Shown: positions 1-10,726 of the stretch, one piece after another
Numbering within the stretch: the first letter of the stretch is position 1
Layout of the letters: each line of letters starts with the position of its first letter
Program-made: the position numbers and the translations under genes
Assembly (NCBI RefSeq): GCF_004137085.1
Contig: NZ_QYBC01000024.1
Coordinates: 27,314 to 91,313 of the forward strand
Direction: 5' to 3'
DNA length: 64,000 bases
DNA from: Lichenibacterium ramalinae
Lineage (GTDB): Bacteria; Pseudomonadota; Alphaproteobacteria; Rhizobiales; Beijerinckiaceae
The notes under the pieces: model-generated
What the model saw: only the letters and a program-made list of their open reading frames with translations
The model's database searches: none
What the model was told of the DNA's origin: nothing

Positions 1-1
1 G

Positions 2-1021
2 GCCGGGGCCCAGGCGGTCGACTGCCCGGCCCTGCGGGCCGAGATCGACGGCGTCGGCCGGCCCGGCGACCCCGGCCGCTACGCGGTCGCGCTGCGCCAG
101 CAGCAGGGGGACATCGCGCGGACGCGGGCCTATGCGGACCAGTCGGGCTGCGGCGACGGCCTCTTCGATGATCCGGACTCGCCCGAATGCCGGGCCCTGG
201 CGCGACGGCTCGGGACCCTCGAGGACGGAATGCGGCGCCTGCAGGACCAGGCGGCCCGGGCCGCCGACGGCGGCGCCGAGGACCGGCGCCGCGCCCTGCT
301 CGAATCCTACAATGCCGAATGCGGCATCGCCCGGACCGAAGCCGACGCGCCCCCCGCCACCCTGCCGGTCGACCCCGATGCGCCCTCCGTCAGCGACACG
401 CCGGACGCCCCGGCGCCCGCCACGGCGGCGCGCTCCCCCGTCGTGCTCTGCGTCCGCCATTGCGACGGCGCCTACTACCCGCTCGCCACCGACGTGCGCC
501 AGGACCGCCTGGCCGACATGGACAGGATCTGCCAGGCGCAATGCCCCGCCGCCACCGCGTCGGCCTATGCGGGGCGCGACGCCGACGACGTGGCCGACGC
601 GCAGTCCACCGAGGGCACCCGCTACACGGACCTCGCCGCCGCCTTCAAGTTCCGCAAGGGCCCGACGGGGAGCTGCGCATGCCGGGCGCCGAACCAGAGC
701 TGGGCCGACGCCCTCGCGGGCGCCGAGGCCATGCTGGAGCCGCACAAGGGCGACGTTACCGTGACGCCGGCACTGGCGGAATCCATGAGCCGCCCCGCGA
801 CCCCGCCCGCCGCGACGCCGGCCAGGACACTGCCGGCCAAGACGATGCCGGCCAAGACCACACCCGACAGGACCACGCCCGACAGGGCCACGCCCGCGCC
901 GCGGAAGGCGGCCCGCAGGCCGGCCGCTCCCGACGCCATCCCGGTGCCAGACGCGCCTCAGCCGCCCGACGCGGCGCAGGACCTCACGCGGGAATTCCGG
1001 CGATCCGGGCCGACGCTCTAG
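2..1021 (+). CDS. DUF2865 domain protein, 5' end outside window
   Basis: The reading frame is open from the first bases of the window, so the start lies upstream; an internal ATG at 230 is not the likely start because the residues before it (a Cys-rich start, then an Ala/Gln-rich helix and GCGDGLFDD) fit the family. The middle carries the conserved core: [15 protein letters not shown], then CQAQCPA and a closing [10 protein letters not shown], with paired cysteines typical of DUF2865, a family of exported proteins of unknown function in Hyphomicrobiales. The C-terminus is a low-complexity Thr-Pro-Ala/Lys/Arg tail built from repeated units of the TPAR/LPAK/MPAK/TPDR type (about 823-900), probably a flexible or wall-interacting tail. 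The 3' end overlaps convergent gltX by 38 bp. Function unknown. Confidence 0.8.
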   Translation, partial: AGAQAVDCPALRAEIDGVGRPGDPGRYAVALRQQQGDIARTRAYADQSGCGDGLFDDPDSPECRALARRLGTLEDGMRRLQDQAARAADGGAEDRRRALLESYNAECGIARTEADAPPATLPVDPDAPSVSDTPDAPAPATAARSPVVLCVRHCDGAYYPLATDVRQDRLADMDRICQAQCPAATASAYAGRDADDVADAQSTEGTRYTDLAAAFKFRKGPTGSCACRAPNQSWADALAGAEAMLEPHKGDVTVTPALAESMSRPATPPAATPARTLPAKTMPAKTTPDRTTPDRATPAPRKAARRPAAPDAIPVPDAPQPPDAAQDLTREFRRSGPTL

Positions 1022-2333
1022 CCCGGCCGATCAGGGGCAGCAGTGACTTCAGGTCGGGGCCCGCGTCCCGCCCCGTCAGCGCCAAACGCAACGGATGGAA
1101 GAGCGACCGTCCTTTGCGGCCGGTGTCGGTCCGGACGGCGGCCGTCCACGCCCCCCAGGTGTCGGCAGTCCACGGCTCCGGCGGCAACAGCGCGGCGGCG
1201 CGCTCCAGCAGAGCCTCGTCCTCGACGAGCGGCTGGACCATATCCTCGACGACGCCCCACCACTCGGCAGCCTCGGCGAAATGCGCGAGGTTGCCTCGCA
1301 CCGCGTCCCAGAAGGGCTCGGCCTTGTCGCCGACGATCCCGAACAGCGCCAGCCGATCCGCCACGGCGGCGAAGGGCAGGCCGTGCAGGGTCTTGGCCGA
1401 CAGGGCCTGGAGTTCGGCCTCGTCGAAGCGCGCCGGGGTCCGCGACAGCTGCCGGAGGTCGAACCCGGTGGCGAGGTCCTCGAGCGACGTCACGGGCCGC
1501 AGGGCCGCCGAGGAGCCGGTCAACACCGCCATGGCGGCCACCGCCAGGGCCTCGATGCCCGCGTCCCGCAGCGCCCCCACCGACAGGGCGCCGGAGCGTT
1601 TCGACAGCCCCTCGCCAGAAGCCGTGACGAGCAGGTTATGGTGGGCGAAGGCCGGCGACGCCGCGCGGCCCAGGGCTGCGAAGAGCTGGATCTGCACCGC
1701 CGTGTTGGTGACGTGGTCCTCGCCGCGGATGACGTGGGTGATGCCGAGGTCGATGTCGTCGACGACCGACGGCAACGTGTAGAGGAAGCTGCCGTCCTGG
1801 CGCACCAGCACGGGGTCGCTGAGGGACGCGCAATCGATGCTGCTCGGCCCGCGCACCAGGTCGTCCCAGAACACGATGCCGTCGTCGAGTCTGAAGCGCC
1901 AGTGGGGGCGCCGCCCCTCCGCCTCGAGGGCGGCGCGCTGCTCGGCCGACAGGGCCAAAGCCGCCCGGTCGTAGACGGGCGGCAGGCCGCGGGCCTGGAG
2001 GCGCTTGCGGCGCCGGTCGAGTTCCTCGGCGGTCTCGTAGGCCGGATAGAGCCGGCCGGAGCGCTTCAGCCGCTCGGTCGCCTCCCCGTAGAGCGCCGTG
2101 CGATCGGACTGCCGCACCACGAGGTCCGGCCGGATGCCGAGCCAGTGCAGGTCGGCCTCGATGGATTCGGCATATTCGGGCCGGGACCGCTCCGCATCGG
2201 TGTCGTCGAACCGCAGCACGAAGCGCCCGCCCGCGGCCCGGGCGAAGAGGACGTTGAGCAGCGCCGGCCGGGTGTTGCCGATGTGGATGCGCCCGGTGGG
2301 GGACGGGGCGAAGCGGACGACGGGAAGCGACAT
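984..2333 (-). CDS. gltX: glutamate--tRNA ligase
   Basis: Charges tRNA-Glu (and possibly tRNA-Gln before amidation) with glutamate in the cytosol. The 449-aa product has the class I signatures: [14 protein letters not shown] near residues 7-20 (a HIGN form of the HIGH motif) and LSKRSG at about 243-248 for [13 protein letters not shown] and the C-terminal anticodon-binding half are present. I chose the ATG at 2333 rather than a longer frame because AGGAGG lies six bases upstream and the protein then begins directly before the Rossmann core. Many alphaproteobacteria have two GluRS paralogues, and the RIHIGN form fits the paralogue that differs from the canonical LHIGG type; which tRNA it prefers cannot be read from this sequence. 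Its 3' end overlaps the DUF2865 gene. Confidence 0.93.
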   Translation of the reverse strand: MSLPVVRFAPSPTGRIHIGNTRPALLNVLFARAAGGRFVLRFDDTDAERSRPEYAESIEADLHWLGIRPDLVVRQSDRTALYGEATERLKRSGRLYPAYETAEELDRRRKRLQARGLPPVYDRAALALSAEQRAALEAEGRRPHWRFRLDDGIVFWDDLVRGPSSIDCASLSDPVLVRQDGSFLYTLPSVVDDIDLGITHVIRGEDHVTNTAVQIQLFAALGRAASPAFAHHNLLVTASGEGLSKRSGALSVGALRDAGIEALAVAAMAVLTGSSAALRPVTSLEDLATGFDLRQLSRTPARFDEAELQALSAKTLHGLPFAAVADRLALFGIVGDKAEPFWDAVRGNLAHFAEAAEWWGVVEDMVQPLVEDEALLERAAALLPPEPWTADTWGAWTAAVRTDTGRKGRSLFHPLRLALTGRDAGPDLKSLLPLIGRARASARIAGIPA

Positions 2334-2490
2334 GCACCCTCCTATGGCGGAGGCGGCGAGGCGACGCAATGCGGCCGCGGCGCGGTCCCGTCACGGTCAG
2401 GCGAGGCGTCGAACCCGTGCCTGAACGCCCCCGACGACAGCCGAGCTTTCCCCGCGGCCTCCCGGCGAAGGGGCGTCCGCCCGGATCGCG

Positions 2491-3180
2491 TCAGTCCAAC
2501 TCCACCACCAGGCCGTCCTGGAGCGTCACGCGCCGGTCCATGCGCGCCGCGAGGTTCATGTTGTGGGTGGCGATGAGGGCAGCCAGGCCCGTCGCCCGGA
2601 TCAGCGACGTCAGGGTCGCGAAGACGTGGTCGGCGGTATGGGGGTCGAGGTTGCCGGTCGGCTCGTCGGCCAGCAGCATGCCGGGGGCGTTGGCGACCGC
2701 GCGGGCGATGGCGACGCGCTGCTGCTCTCCGCCCGACAGTTCCGCCGGGCGATGGTCGCAGCGCTGCCCGAGGCCCAGGAAGGTGAGGAGTTCGCGTCCC
2801 CGGTCCCCCGCCTCGCGGCGGCTGAGGCCCGCGATCATCTGCGGGATCACGACGTTCTCGAGCGCGGTGAACTCCGGCAGGAGGTGGTGCGCCTGGTAGA
2901 CGAAGCCGATGGCGGTCCGCCGGAGCGCGGTGCGGTCCGGATCCGCCATGGCGGCGGTCGGTGCCGCGCCGACGTAGACCTCGCCGCCGTCGGGCTTCTC
3001 GAGCAGCCCCGCGACATGCAGCAGCGTCGACTTGCCGGCGCCCGACGGCGCGACCAGCGCCACGGACTGGCCGGGCCACAGCGTCAGGTCGGCGCCGCGC
3101 AGGATGCCGAGCGTCGTCTCGCCCTGGCGGTAGCTGCGCTTGACGCCGCTCAGCGTGAGGGCGGGTGCGGAGGCCATCAT
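2491..3180 (-). CDS. lolD: lipoprotein-releasing ABC transporter ATPase LolD
   Basis: ATPase of the Lol complex that extracts outer-membrane lipoproteins from the inner membrane. The 229-aa protein has Walker A (APSGAGKST, about residues 44-52), Q-loop, the signature LSGGEQQR, Walker [12 protein letters not shown] and the switch His in ATHNMN. The start at 3180 overlaps the stop of the upstream permease gene as ATGA, indicating translational coupling; a longer upstream frame exists but lies inside the permease gene. Gene order proS-lolC-lolD on the minus strand is common in this group. The Walker A sequence has Ala-Pro-Ser where many relatives have Gly-Pro/Arg-Ser; this is probably a harmless variant. 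Confidence 0.93.
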   Translation of the reverse strand: MMASAPALTLSGVKRSYRQGETTLGILRGADLTLWPGQSVALVAPSGAGKSTLLHVAGLLEKPDGGEVYVGAAPTAAMADPDRTALRRTAIGFVYQAHHLLPEFTALENVVIPQMIAGLSRREAGDRGRELLTFLGLGQRCDHRPAELSGGEQQRVAIARAVANAPGMLLADEPTGNLDPHTADHVFATLTSLIRATGLAALIATHNMNLAARMDRRVTLQDGLVVELD

Positions 3181-4481
3181 TCGTAGCGCAGCGCTTCGAC
3201 GGGGTCGAGGTTGGCGGCCCGCCACGATGGATAGACGGTGGCGAGGAGCGACAGCGCCAGGGCCATGCCGGTCACCGCCAGCACGTCCCCGGGTTCGATG
3301 ACGGAGGGCAGGTGGGACAGGAAGTAGAGCTCCGAGGGGAACAGGTCGGCGTGCATCAGGCTGTTGAGGGCGGTGCGGATGCGCTCGATGTTGCTGGCCA
3401 CGAGGACTCCCAGGGCGAGCCCCGCGAAGGTGCCGCTGACGCCGATGGAGGCACCCGCGATGAGGAAGATGCGCAGGATGGAGCCGCGCGACGCCCCCAT
3501 GGTGCGCAGGATGGCGATGTCCGAACTCTTGTCCTTCACCAGCATGATCAGGCCCGAGATGATGTTCAGCGCCGCCACCAGCACGATGAGCGTCAGGATG
3601 ATGAACATCACGTTGCGCTCGACGTTGAGCGCGTCGAAGAAGGTCTTGTTGCGCTGGCGCCAGTCGGTCATCACGGCCGGCCGCTCGATGGCCCGGTCGA
3701 GCCGCAGGCGCACGGCGTCCATGTGGTCGGGATCGTCGACGAAGACCTCGATGACGGAGGCCTCGCCGTCCTTGTTGAAGTAGCTCTGCGCTTCCGCCAT
3801 CGGCATGTAGACGAAGGACGAATCGAACTCCGACATGCCGATCTGGAAGATGGCCACCACCGGGTAGCTCTTGATGCGCGGCGCCACGCCGAAGGGCGTC
3901 TGGGCGCCCTTGGCGGTCAGCACCGAGACCTGATCGCCGAGGCTGAGACCCAGGGATTCGGCGAGTCGCTGGCCGATGGCGACGCCGCCGGACTTGTCAA
4001 AGTCGTCGAGCGTGCCCTGCACGACATGGCCTTCGATGCCGGGCAGGCGGCGCAGGTTGGGGCCCGCGATGCCGCGCACCAGCGCGCCGGATTGGTTGAA
4101 GGGCGAGGAGACGCCGGCCGCGCCCTCGATCATGGGGATGACCAGCTTGACGCCCGGCACGGCCTCGAGCCGCTTCGCCACCGCGTCGTAGTCGGTGAAG
4201 GGCGTGTCGGTGGCCTGCACGAAGACGTGGCCGTTGATGCCGACGATCTTGTTCAGGAGTTCCTGCCGGAAGCCGTTCATCACCGACATGACCACGATGA
4301 GCGTGGCCACGCCCAGCATGATGCCGGCGAAGGAGAACCCCGCGATCACCGACACGAAGCTCTTGGCGCGGCGCGCCCGCAGGTAGCGCAGCGCCACGAT
4401 CCACTCGAACGGCGAGAAGGCCCGCGTCGCGCGGGCTCCCCCACGCGGGGCGGCGGCGGCTTCGGCGTGGGCCATCGTCAT
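3177..4481 (-). CDS. lolC: lipoprotein-releasing system permease, LolC/LolE family
   Basis: Inner-membrane permease partner of LolD. The 434-aa product has a cytoplasmic N-terminus ([14 protein letters not shown]), a first membrane segment ([28 protein letters not shown]), a large periplasmic domain (about residues 65-290), and three C-terminal membrane segments of the FtsX type. Only one permease gene is present beside lolD, as usual in alphaproteobacteria where one protein probably forms a homodimer; the choice between the names LolC and LolE is therefore arbitrary. The start lies 19 bp after the proS stop, and the end overlaps lolD by ATGA, so proS-lolC-lolD looks like one transcription unit. 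Confidence 0.92.
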   Translation of the reverse strand: MTMAHAEAAAAPRGGARATRAFSPFEWIVALRYLRARRAKSFVSVIAGFSFAGIMLGVATLIVVMSVMNGFRQELLNKIVGINGHVFVQATDTPFTDYDAVAKRLEAVPGVKLVIPMIEGAAGVSSPFNQSGALVRGIAGPNLRRLPGIEGHVVQGTLDDFDKSGGVAIGQRLAESLGLSLGDQVSVLTAKGAQTPFGVAPRIKSYPVVAIFQIGMSEFDSSFVYMPMAEAQSYFNKDGEASVIEVFVDDPDHMDAVRLRLDRAIERPAVMTDWRQRNKTFFDALNVERNVMFIILTLIVLVAALNIISGLIMLVKDKSSDIAILRTMGASRGSILRIFLIAGASIGVSGTFAGLALGVLVASNIERIRTALNSLMHADLFPSELYFLSHLPSVIEPGDVLAVTGMALALSLLATVYPSWRAANLDPVEALRYE

Positions 4482-4500
4482 GCCGTGTTCCTCGTGGCGT

Positions 4501-5850
4501 TCAGCGGGCGGCCGGGACGGGCGCGAGCTGCGCGACCAACCGGTCCAGGACCTCCCCGGGGGCGAGCAGGTCCTTGGCGCCGGTGCGCCGGTGTTTCAGT
4601 TCCACCTTGCCGTCGGCCAGCCCCTTCGGCCCGACGAGGACCTGGTAGGGCACGCCGATGAGGTCCAGCGTCGCGAATTTGGCGCCCGGCCGCTCGTCGC
4701 GGTCGTCGTAGAGCGCGTCGATGCCGGCGGCGAGCAGGCCCCGGTAGAGGGTCTCGCAGGCGGCGTCCGTCTCGGCATTGCCGGTCTTGAGGTTGGCGAT
4801 GCCGACCGTGAAGGGCGCGACCGAGTCGGGCCACAGGATGCCGGCCTCGTCGTGGCCGGCCTCGATCAGCGCCGCGACGACGCGCGAGGGGCCGATGCCG
4901 TAGGAGCCCATGTGGACCGGCACGGTCTTGCCGTCGGGCCCGCTCACCACGGCGTTCATCGGCTCCGAATATTTGGTGCCGAAGTAGAAGATGTGGCCCA
5001 CCTCGATGCCCCGGGCGGACACGCGGTCCGCTTCCGGGACGGCGTCGAAGCCGGCCGCGTCGAACTTCTCGCTCGTGGCGGCGAAGCGCGACGTCCAATG
5101 GTCGACGACGCCCTGCAGGCCCGCGACATCGTCGAAATCGATGTCGGCGGGCGGCGGCGCGAAGCCGAGATAGTCCTTGTGGCAGAACACCTCGCTTTCG
5201 CCGGTCGACGCCAGGATGATGAACTCGTGGCTGAGGTCGCCCCCGATGGGGCCCGTGTCGGCCACCATCGGGATGGCGGTCACGCCGAGCCGCGCGAAGG
5301 TGCGCAGGTAGGCGACGAACATGCGGTTGTAGCTGTGCCGGGCGCCCGCGGCGTCGAGGTCGAAGGAGTAGGCGTCCTTCATCAGGAACTCGCGCGACCG
5401 CATGACGCCGAAGCGCGGCCGCACCTCGTCCCGGAACTTCCACTGGATGTGGTAGAGGTTCAGCGGCAGGTCCTTGTAGGACCGCACCGAGGCGCGGAAG
5501 ATTTCCGTCACCATCTCCTCGTTGGTCGGCCCGTAGAGCATCTCGCGCTCGTGCCGGTCCTTGATGCGCAGCATCTCCTTGCCGTAGTCGTCGTAGCGGC
5601 CCGACTCGCGCCACAGGTCGGCGGACTGCACGGTCGGCATCTTGATCTCGATGGCGCCGGCGCGGTTCTGCTCCTCGCGCACGATGGCGTTGACCTTTTC
5701 CAGCACCCGCAGCCCGAGCGGCAGCCAGGCGTAGATGCCGGCCGCCTCCTGGCGGATCATGCCGGCCCGCAGCATCAGGCGATGCGACACGATCTCCGCT
5801 TCCTTCGGCGTTTCGCGCAGGATCGGCAGGAAGTATCGGCTGGAACGCAT
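4501..5850 (-). CDS. proS: proline--tRNA ligase (short alphaproteobacterial form)
   Basis: Attaches proline to tRNA-Pro. The 449-aa sequence starts [19 protein letters not shown] and holds the class II motifs: motif 2 around [21 protein letters not shown] and motif 3 [20 protein letters not shown], followed by an anticodon-binding domain ending in APVPAAR. It lacks the roughly 180-residue editing insertion found in Escherichia coli ProRS, which is normal for alphaproteobacteria. First gene of the proS-lolC-lolD unit. The 176 bp upstream to the next gene contain no recognised element. Confidence 0.94.
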   Translation of the reverse strand: MRSSRYFLPILRETPKEAEIVSHRLMLRAGMIRQEAAGIYAWLPLGLRVLEKVNAIVREEQNRAGAIEIKMPTVQSADLWRESGRYDDYGKEMLRIKDRHEREMLYGPTNEEMVTEIFRASVRSYKDLPLNLYHIQWKFRDEVRPRFGVMRSREFLMKDAYSFDLDAAGARHSYNRMFVAYLRTFARLGVTAIPMVADTGPIGGDLSHEFIILASTGESEVFCHKDYLGFAPPPADIDFDDVAGLQGVVDHWTSRFAATSEKFDAAGFDAVPEADRVSARGIEVGHIFYFGTKYSEPMNAVVSGPDGKTVPVHMGSYGIGPSRVVAALIEAGHDEAGILWPDSVAPFTVGIANLKTGNAETDAACETLYRGLLAAGIDALYDDRDERPGAKFATLDLIGVPYQVLVGPKGLADGKVELKHRRTGAKDLLAPGEVLDRLVAQLAPVPAAR

Positions 5851-6026
5851 CAGGATCGTCTCTGGACTTGGGGCATCGGCACTCGCGGTGCTGGCGGACC
5901 CCGGAGCCGGCTAACAAACGCATAGGCGGGCAAAACACAAGGCGCGCCGCACCTCGTGCGGAGCTTGCCCCCTCGGTGCGAGCGGAAGCATGGCGTTTCC
6001 ACGACAGTCCGGCGAAGGGGCGGCGT

Positions 6027-6323
6027 TCAGGACCCGAGCAGGGCCGCCGCGATCTCGTGCCATTCCGCCGCGAGCGGCGCCGTGGCGACCGGCCGGCCGG
6101 CGCGGCGGTACCAGTAGCGGGCGTTGCCGGCATCGCCCTCGCGGCGGTGCAGGTAGGCGTGGACCCAGGCGGCGTCCCGGCCCTCCTCGTCGGCCGCGGC
6201 CGCGGCATGGGCCCGGTCCCAGTCGCCCCTGCCGTCCCACCACAGCGCCAGCAGCGGCGGGGCGAGGCCGGGCGGCGGCACCGCGTCCTCCCGGGACGAG
6301 CGGGCGAAGTCGGCGGCGTTCAT
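6027..6323 (-). CDS. conserved hypothetical protein coupled to phytochrome kinase
   Basis: A 98-aa, Ala- and Trp-rich protein with the run LLALWWDGRGDWDRAHA, then AWVHAYLHRREGDAGNARYWYRRAG. I recognise this as a small, widespread conserved family without a known function; the helical pattern resembles a single TPR/Sel1-like hairpin pair, which is an inference. The ATG at 6323 overlaps the stop of the phytochrome gene (ATGA), so it is translated with it and may act in the same signalling pathway or simply be co-transcribed. No signal peptide or membrane segment. Confidence 0.8.
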   Translation of the reverse strand: MNAADFARSSREDAVPPPGLAPPLLALWWDGRGDWDRAHAAAAADEEGRDAAWVHAYLHRREGDAGNARYWYRRAGRPVATAPLAAEWHEIAAALLGS

Positions 6324-8899
6324 GCGGCGGGCTCGGCGGCCAGGGCGGCCTGCACGCCGCCGAGCGCCATGCGCAGGGCGGCGCCGTCATAGGGCTTGGA
6401 CACCACCGGCACGGCGCGGAATCGCTCCGGCATCATGATGCTTTCGCCGTAGCCGGTGGCGAAGACGAAGGGCAGGCCCAGCGTCACCAGCCGATCCGCC
6501 ACGCCGAAGCTGGTCTCGCCCGACAGGTTCACGTCGAGGACCGCGACGTCGAAACTGTCGACGCCGAGCAGGCGGTTGGCATCCGCGATGGTGCCCGCCA
6601 CCTCCACGTCGAGGCCTTCCTCCGCCAGCATCGCCTGGGCGTCGAGCGCGATCATCATGCTGTCCTCGACGAGCAGAAGCCGCTTGGCGTTGAGGTCCGT
6701 CGCCGGCAGCACCACGACGTCGGGCTCGACCTCGCCGCCCTCGACCTCGCCGATATGCAGCGCCGGGATGAGGAAGGAGCCGTGCACCCCCTGGGTCAGG
6801 TATTCCACCCGCGCTTCGCCGCGCAGCTCGAACGGGATGGTCTGCTCGACGATGACGCTGCCGAAGCCCCGCCGCTCGGGCGGCTGGACCAGCGGGCCGC
6901 CGAGTTCCCGCCACTCGATGCGCAGGTCGCCACCGCCCTCGCGCGACCAGATCACGCTGAGGCGCCCCGCGCTGCGGCTCAGCGCGCCGTATTTCGCCGC
7001 GTTGGTCATCATCTCGTGGAACACCAGCGCCAGGGCCTGGTAGGCCCGCGAATCCAACGTCACGCCGGGCCCCACGAGGGACACGCGCTCGGGCGAATGG
7101 GTCCAGGCGCGGGCCTCGGCCTCGAGCAGGCGGCGCAGGGGCGCGCGGTGCCAGCCCGTCTGGGTCAGCTGGTCGTGGGCCAGCGCCAGGGCGCGGATGC
7201 GGTGTTCGAGGTCGCCGGCGAAGCCCTCCATGGTGAGGGCGTTCTGCCGGCTCTGGCGCACCAGGGAGCGGATCAGCGCCAGGATGTTCTTCACGCGGTG
7301 GTTCAGTTCGGCGATCAGCGTCGCCTGGCTTTCCTGCGCGGCCCGCCGCTCGCTGTTGACGATGTCGGCCCGGCGCAGGATGACGTCGAGCAGCGAGATG
7401 CGCAGCGTTTCGGCGATCTGCAGCTCGGCGGGCTGCCACGGCACCGATTGGCCCCGCACGGTTTCCTTCCAGGCGTCGAAGCTCGTCCGCGGCCCGATGC
7501 GGGCGCCCCCCTGCTCCACGATCACGGGCTTCGTGGGGTCGCCGCCCCAGGTCACGGTCTGGACGACCTCGGCGCGGAAGAACAGCAGGTATTCGCGCGG
7601 ACGGCGCGAGAAGGGGATCGACAGCACGCCGCTGACGTCCGCCACATAGGCACCCGCCGACGCCAGCTCGCGCGACAGGGCCGCGGTGGCGTAGGGCTGC
7701 TGGGGGTCCCGCTCGCCGAGGTGGCGCACGAGGTCCGGCATGGCTTCGGGCGGGGGCGTGGTGCCGACCGCGATGAAGCCCTTCTCCGACCACACGCCGT
7801 ATCCGTCGCAGGGGATCATCTCGACGACGAGGTCGCGGAAGCGCGCCGGGTCGTCGAAGATCGACACTTCCGCCGACATGGCCGCCATCAGCCGGTCGTG
7901 GGACTTGCGCAGCTCGTCGGTGAGCATGAGCTCGCGCGCCTGCTCCTTGGCCTCGATCTGCAGCGAAAAGATCTGTCCGAACAGCTCCGCGGCCGCGCAG
8001 GTCGACGAGGAGATGCGCCGCGGCGACGAGTGGTGGCAGGCGATGAGGCCCCACAGCGCGTCCCCCACCATCAGCGAGATGGTGAGCGTGGCATGCGAGT
8101 CCATGTTGCGCAGGTATTCGAGGTGGACGGGCGACACGCTGCGCAGCGCCGCGAGGCTGAGGTCGGCTTCCGCGGCCGCGCCCGAGCGGGCCAGCAGCGG
8201 CACCGGCTGATAGTTGACGTCCGGGATCAGGCGCAGCCACTGGCGGCGATACAGCGCCCGGGCCTGGGCCGGGATGTCGGACGCCGGGTAGCGCAGGCCC
8301 AGGAAGGGGGTGAGGCCCGAGCGCAGCGCCTCCGCCCGCACCTCGCCGGTGCCGTCGGGCAGGAACTTGTACACCATGACGCGGTCGAACCCCGTCACGG
8401 CCCGCACCTGGTGAGCGGCGAGGTGCAGGAAGCGTTCGAGCGTCGGGGCCCGCTTCAGCCGGCCCACCATGCTCTTCACCAGCGTGATGGGATCGGTGGC
8501 GAGCGTGTCGGCCCCCTTGCGCGGGATGATCTCGACCACGGCGTTCGACGCCGCCATGTGCACGGTGAGGTCGTAGCGGTCCGGCCCGTCGTCGATGGGC
8601 TGGTCGATCAGCCGCTCGGCTCCCCCCGAGACCATGGAGGCCTGGAGCACGTTGCGCAGGTCGTGCAGCGTTTTTTCGGGCAGCAGCGTGTCGAGCGTCG
8701 CGTCCAGCATGGCTTCGGCCTCGCGGCCGAGCAACTGGCCGGCATTGGCCGAGACGGCGCGCACCACCCAGGACGGCAGGGTGCAGAACAGCAGGCACCC
8801 ATAGGGTTGGATGGCGCCCGGCATGTGGATCCGTTCCCGCTCGCAGGCCGACAGGTCCGGGAGCGGCGGGGGCACGGTGGGCGTCTCGGTTTGGTCCAT
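6320..8899 (-). CDS. bacteriophytochrome, PAS-GAF-PHY + HWE-type kinase + receiver
   Basis: Red/far-red light sensor kinase, 859 aa. The N-terminal Cys19 in LSACERERIHMPGAIQPYG is the expected biliverdin attachment site of bacterial phytochromes. The GAF domain (about 150-310) contains the chromophore-binding PASDIP (205-210) and ACHH (287-290); the PHY domain (about 325-500) contains the tongue motif PRTSF (470-474). The kinase has its phospho-acceptor His534 in ELNHRVKNILALIRSL and the N-box HEMMTNAAKYGAL, typical of the HWE/HisKA_2 class. A C-terminal receiver domain (about 730-850) has the VEDS acidic pocket, phospho-acceptor Asp in VAVLDVNLSG and the Lys in SKPYD. It is thus a hybrid kinase; the output partner is not in the window, and no heme oxygenase gene for biliverdin is seen nearby. 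It is divergent from trpG. Confidence 0.92.
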   Translation of the reverse strand: MDQTETPTVPPPLPDLSACERERIHMPGAIQPYGCLLFCTLPSWVVRAVSANAGQLLGREAEAMLDATLDTLLPEKTLHDLRNVLQASMVSGGAERLIDQPIDDGPDRYDLTVHMAASNAVVEIIPRKGADTLATDPITLVKSMVGRLKRAPTLERFLHLAAHQVRAVTGFDRVMVYKFLPDGTGEVRAEALRSGLTPFLGLRYPASDIPAQARALYRRQWLRLIPDVNYQPVPLLARSGAAAEADLSLAALRSVSPVHLEYLRNMDSHATLTISLMVGDALWGLIACHHSSPRRISSSTCAAAELFGQIFSLQIEAKEQARELMLTDELRKSHDRLMAAMSAEVSIFDDPARFRDLVVEMIPCDGYGVWSEKGFIAVGTTPPPEAMPDLVRHLGERDPQQPYATAALSRELASAGAYVADVSGVLSIPFSRRPREYLLFFRAEVVQTVTWGGDPTKPVIVEQGGARIGPRTSFDAWKETVRGQSVPWQPAELQIAETLRISLLDVILRRADIVNSERRAAQESQATLIAELNHRVKNILALIRSLVRQSRQNALTMEGFAGDLEHRIRALALAHDQLTQTGWHRAPLRRLLEAEARAWTHSPERVSLVGPGVTLDSRAYQALALVFHEMMTNAAKYGALSRSAGRLSVIWSREGGGDLRIEWRELGGPLVQPPERRGFGSVIVEQTIPFELRGEARVEYLTQGVHGSFLIPALHIGEVEGGEVEPDVVVLPATDLNAKRLLLVEDSMMIALDAQAMLAEEGLDVEVAGTIADANRLLGVDSFDVAVLDVNLSGETSFGVADRLVTLGLPFVFATGYGESIMMPERFRAVPVVSKPYDGAALRMALGGVQAALAAEPAA

Positions 8900-9069
8900 C
8901 TGATCCGTTTCGAACGACGTCGCGCGCGAGGGGCGTCGACCTCTCTGATAGCCGAAACCCGACCCGGTGCCAAAGTCCTCGGCGCGGCGGGCCGCGGCAT
9001 GGCGCCTCGCCTTGACCTCGCGGGCGTGCCGCCCGATAGGTGCGGGACCGCGCAGAAGGCTAAGGTCCC

Positions 9070-9687
9070 GTGCCGAGAGTCACCCTCGTCGACAATTACG
9101 ACAGCTTCACCTGGAACCTGTTCCACGACCTCGGGGCGCTCGGCGCCGACGTCACGGTCGTGCGCAACGACGCCGCCACCGCCGAGGAGATCCTGGCGGC
9201 GGCGCCGGACGCCATCGTGCTGTCGCCGGGGCCCTGCACGCCGCGGGAGGCGGGCGTGTGCTGCGACCTGCTCCGCCAGGCCGGGGACAGCGTGCCGATC
9301 CTCGGCGTATGCCTCGGCCACCAGGCGATCGGGGACGTCTACGGGGGCGACGTCGTGCGGGCCAGGGTGCCGATGCACGGCAAGGTGTCCACCGTGGACC
9401 ACGGGGGCCGCGCCGTGTTCCGCGGCATCAACGGCGCCTTCAAGGCGACGCGCTACCATTCCCTCGTGGTCGACGAGGCGACGCTTCCGGACGAGCTCGA
9501 GGTCACGGCCCGCTCCGAGGACGGCACCATCATGGGCCTGTCGCACCGCGCCCACCCGGTGCACGGCGTGCAGTTCCATCCCGAAAGCATCGCCTCCGAG
9601 AACGGCCGGGTCATCCTGAAGAACTTCCTCGACCTCGCCGAAGCCTGGAACGCGAGCCGGGCCGGCGCCGGCGAGGCGTCCCGGTGA
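9070..9687 (+). CDS. trpG: anthranilate synthase glutamine amidotransferase component
   Basis: Supplies ammonia from glutamine to anthranilate synthase in tryptophan synthesis. The 205-aa class I amidotransferase has the oxyanion strand LSPGPCTP, the nucleophile Cys in [10 protein letters not shown], and His-Glu in [13 protein letters not shown]. The start is GTG at 9070, placed directly before the conserved [14 protein letters not shown]. The TGA stop shares its A with the ATG of trpD (TGATG). No trpE is in the window, so the large subunit must be elsewhere, a common arrangement in this group. Confidence 0.95.
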   Translation: MPRVTLVDNYDSFTWNLFHDLGALGADVTVVRNDAATAEEILAAAPDAIVLSPGPCTPREAGVCCDLLRQAGDSVPILGVCLGHQAIGDVYGGDVVRARVPMHGKVSTVDHGGRAVFRGINGAFKATRYHSLVVDEATLPDELEVTARSEDGTIMGLSHRAHPVHGVQFHPESIASENGRVILKNFLDLAEAWNASRAGAGEASR

Positions 9688-10724
9688 TGGACGGGTTCAA
9701 GCCGCTCCTCGGCAAGGTCGCGACCGGCGCCGCCCTCACCCGCGCCGAAGCCGAGGCCGCCTTCGACCACCTGCTGTCCGGCGAAGTGACGCCGGCCCAG
9801 ACCGGTGCCTTCCTGATGGGCCTGCGCGTGCGCGGCGAGACCGTGGCGGAGATCACCGGCGCGGTCGCCGCCATGCGGGCCCGCATGGCCCGGGTTTCGG
9901 CGCCCGAGGGGGCCGTCGACATCGTCGGCACGGGCGGCGACGGCTCGGGCTCCTACAACGTGTCGACGCTGGCGGCGCTGATCGTGGCGGCCTGCGGCGT
10001 CCCCGTCGCCAAGCACGGCAACCGCGCGGCCTCGTCGCGCTCGGGCGCCAGCGACGTGCTGGCGGCGCTCGGCGTGCGGGTCGGCGGCACGCCGGCATCG
10101 GTCGAACATTGCCTCGCCGAGGCCGGCATCGGCTTCATGATGGCGGGGGCGCACCATGCCGCGATGCGCCACGTGGCTTCGGCCCGCGTGGAACTCGGCA
10201 CCCGCACGATCTTCAACCTGCTCGGCCCGCTGTCCAACCCCGCGGGCGTGCGCCACCAGCTGCTCGGCGTGTTCTCGCGCGCCTGGCTGGAGCCGCTGGC
10301 CGAGGTGCTGCGCAACGCCGGGGCGGCGCGTGCCTGGGTGGTGCACGGCTCGGACGGGCTCGACGAGATGACCACGACGGGCCCGACGGAGGTGGCGGAG
10401 TTGCGCGACGGCGCCATCCGCCTCTTCGAGATCACGCCGGAGGAGGCCGGCCTGCCCCGCGCCGCCGCGGCGGAGCTGCGCGGCGGCGACCCGGCCCACA
10501 ACGCAGCGGCCCTGCGCGCCGTGCTGGCCGGCGCCCGCACGCCGTATCGCGACATCGCGCTGCTCAACGCCGCCGGGGCGCTGCTGGTGGCGGACCGGGC
10601 CGGAACGCTTCGCGAAGGGGCGGCCCTGGCGGCCCGCGCCATCGACGACGGGCACGCCGCCGCCACGCTGGAGCGGCTCGTCGCCGCCTCGCAGCACGAA
10701 GCCCCCCTGACCCGGAGCGCCTGA
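9687..10724 (+). CDS. trpD: anthranilate phosphoribosyltransferase
   Basis: Transfers phosphoribose from PRPP to anthranilate, the second committed step of tryptophan synthesis. The 345-aa product has the glycine-rich PRPP loop [14 protein letters not shown], the [12 protein letters not shown] segment and [12 protein letters not shown] start at the ATG at 9687, overlapping the trpG stop, instead of a much longer in-frame extension that runs antisense to nothing recognisable and shadows trpG. The stop is followed two bases later by the trpC GTG start. Confidence 0.95.
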   Translation: MDGFKPLLGKVATGAALTRAEAEAAFDHLLSGEVTPAQTGAFLMGLRVRGETVAEITGAVAAMRARMARVSAPEGAVDIVGTGGDGSGSYNVSTLAALIVAACGVPVAKHGNRAASSRSGASDVLAALGVRVGGTPASVEHCLAEAGIGFMMAGAHHAAMRHVASARVELGTRTIFNLLGPLSNPAGVRHQLLGVFSRAWLEPLAEVLRNAGAARAWVVHGSDGLDEMTTTGPTEVAELRDGAIRLFEITPEEAGLPRAAAAELRGGDPAHNAAALRAVLAGARTPYRDIALLNAAGALLVADRAGTLREGAALAARAIDDGHAAATLERLVAASQHEAPLTRSA

Positions 10725-10726
10725 GC

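Noticed and set aside
823..900. Short tandem repeats near the window start
   Set aside because: They are codon-level repeats of the TPAR/LPAK tail of the DUF2865 protein, not an independent element.
5990..9619. 1209-aa plus-strand open frame
   Set aside because: It runs antisense through the phytochrome gene; the high GC content leaves long stop-free frames. The translation is His/Arg/Gly-rich with no recognisable domain.
8967..9686. N-terminal extension of trpD
   Set aside because: Lies over trpG in another frame and is not related to any anthranilate phosphoribosyltransferase; the ATG at 9687 fits the family.
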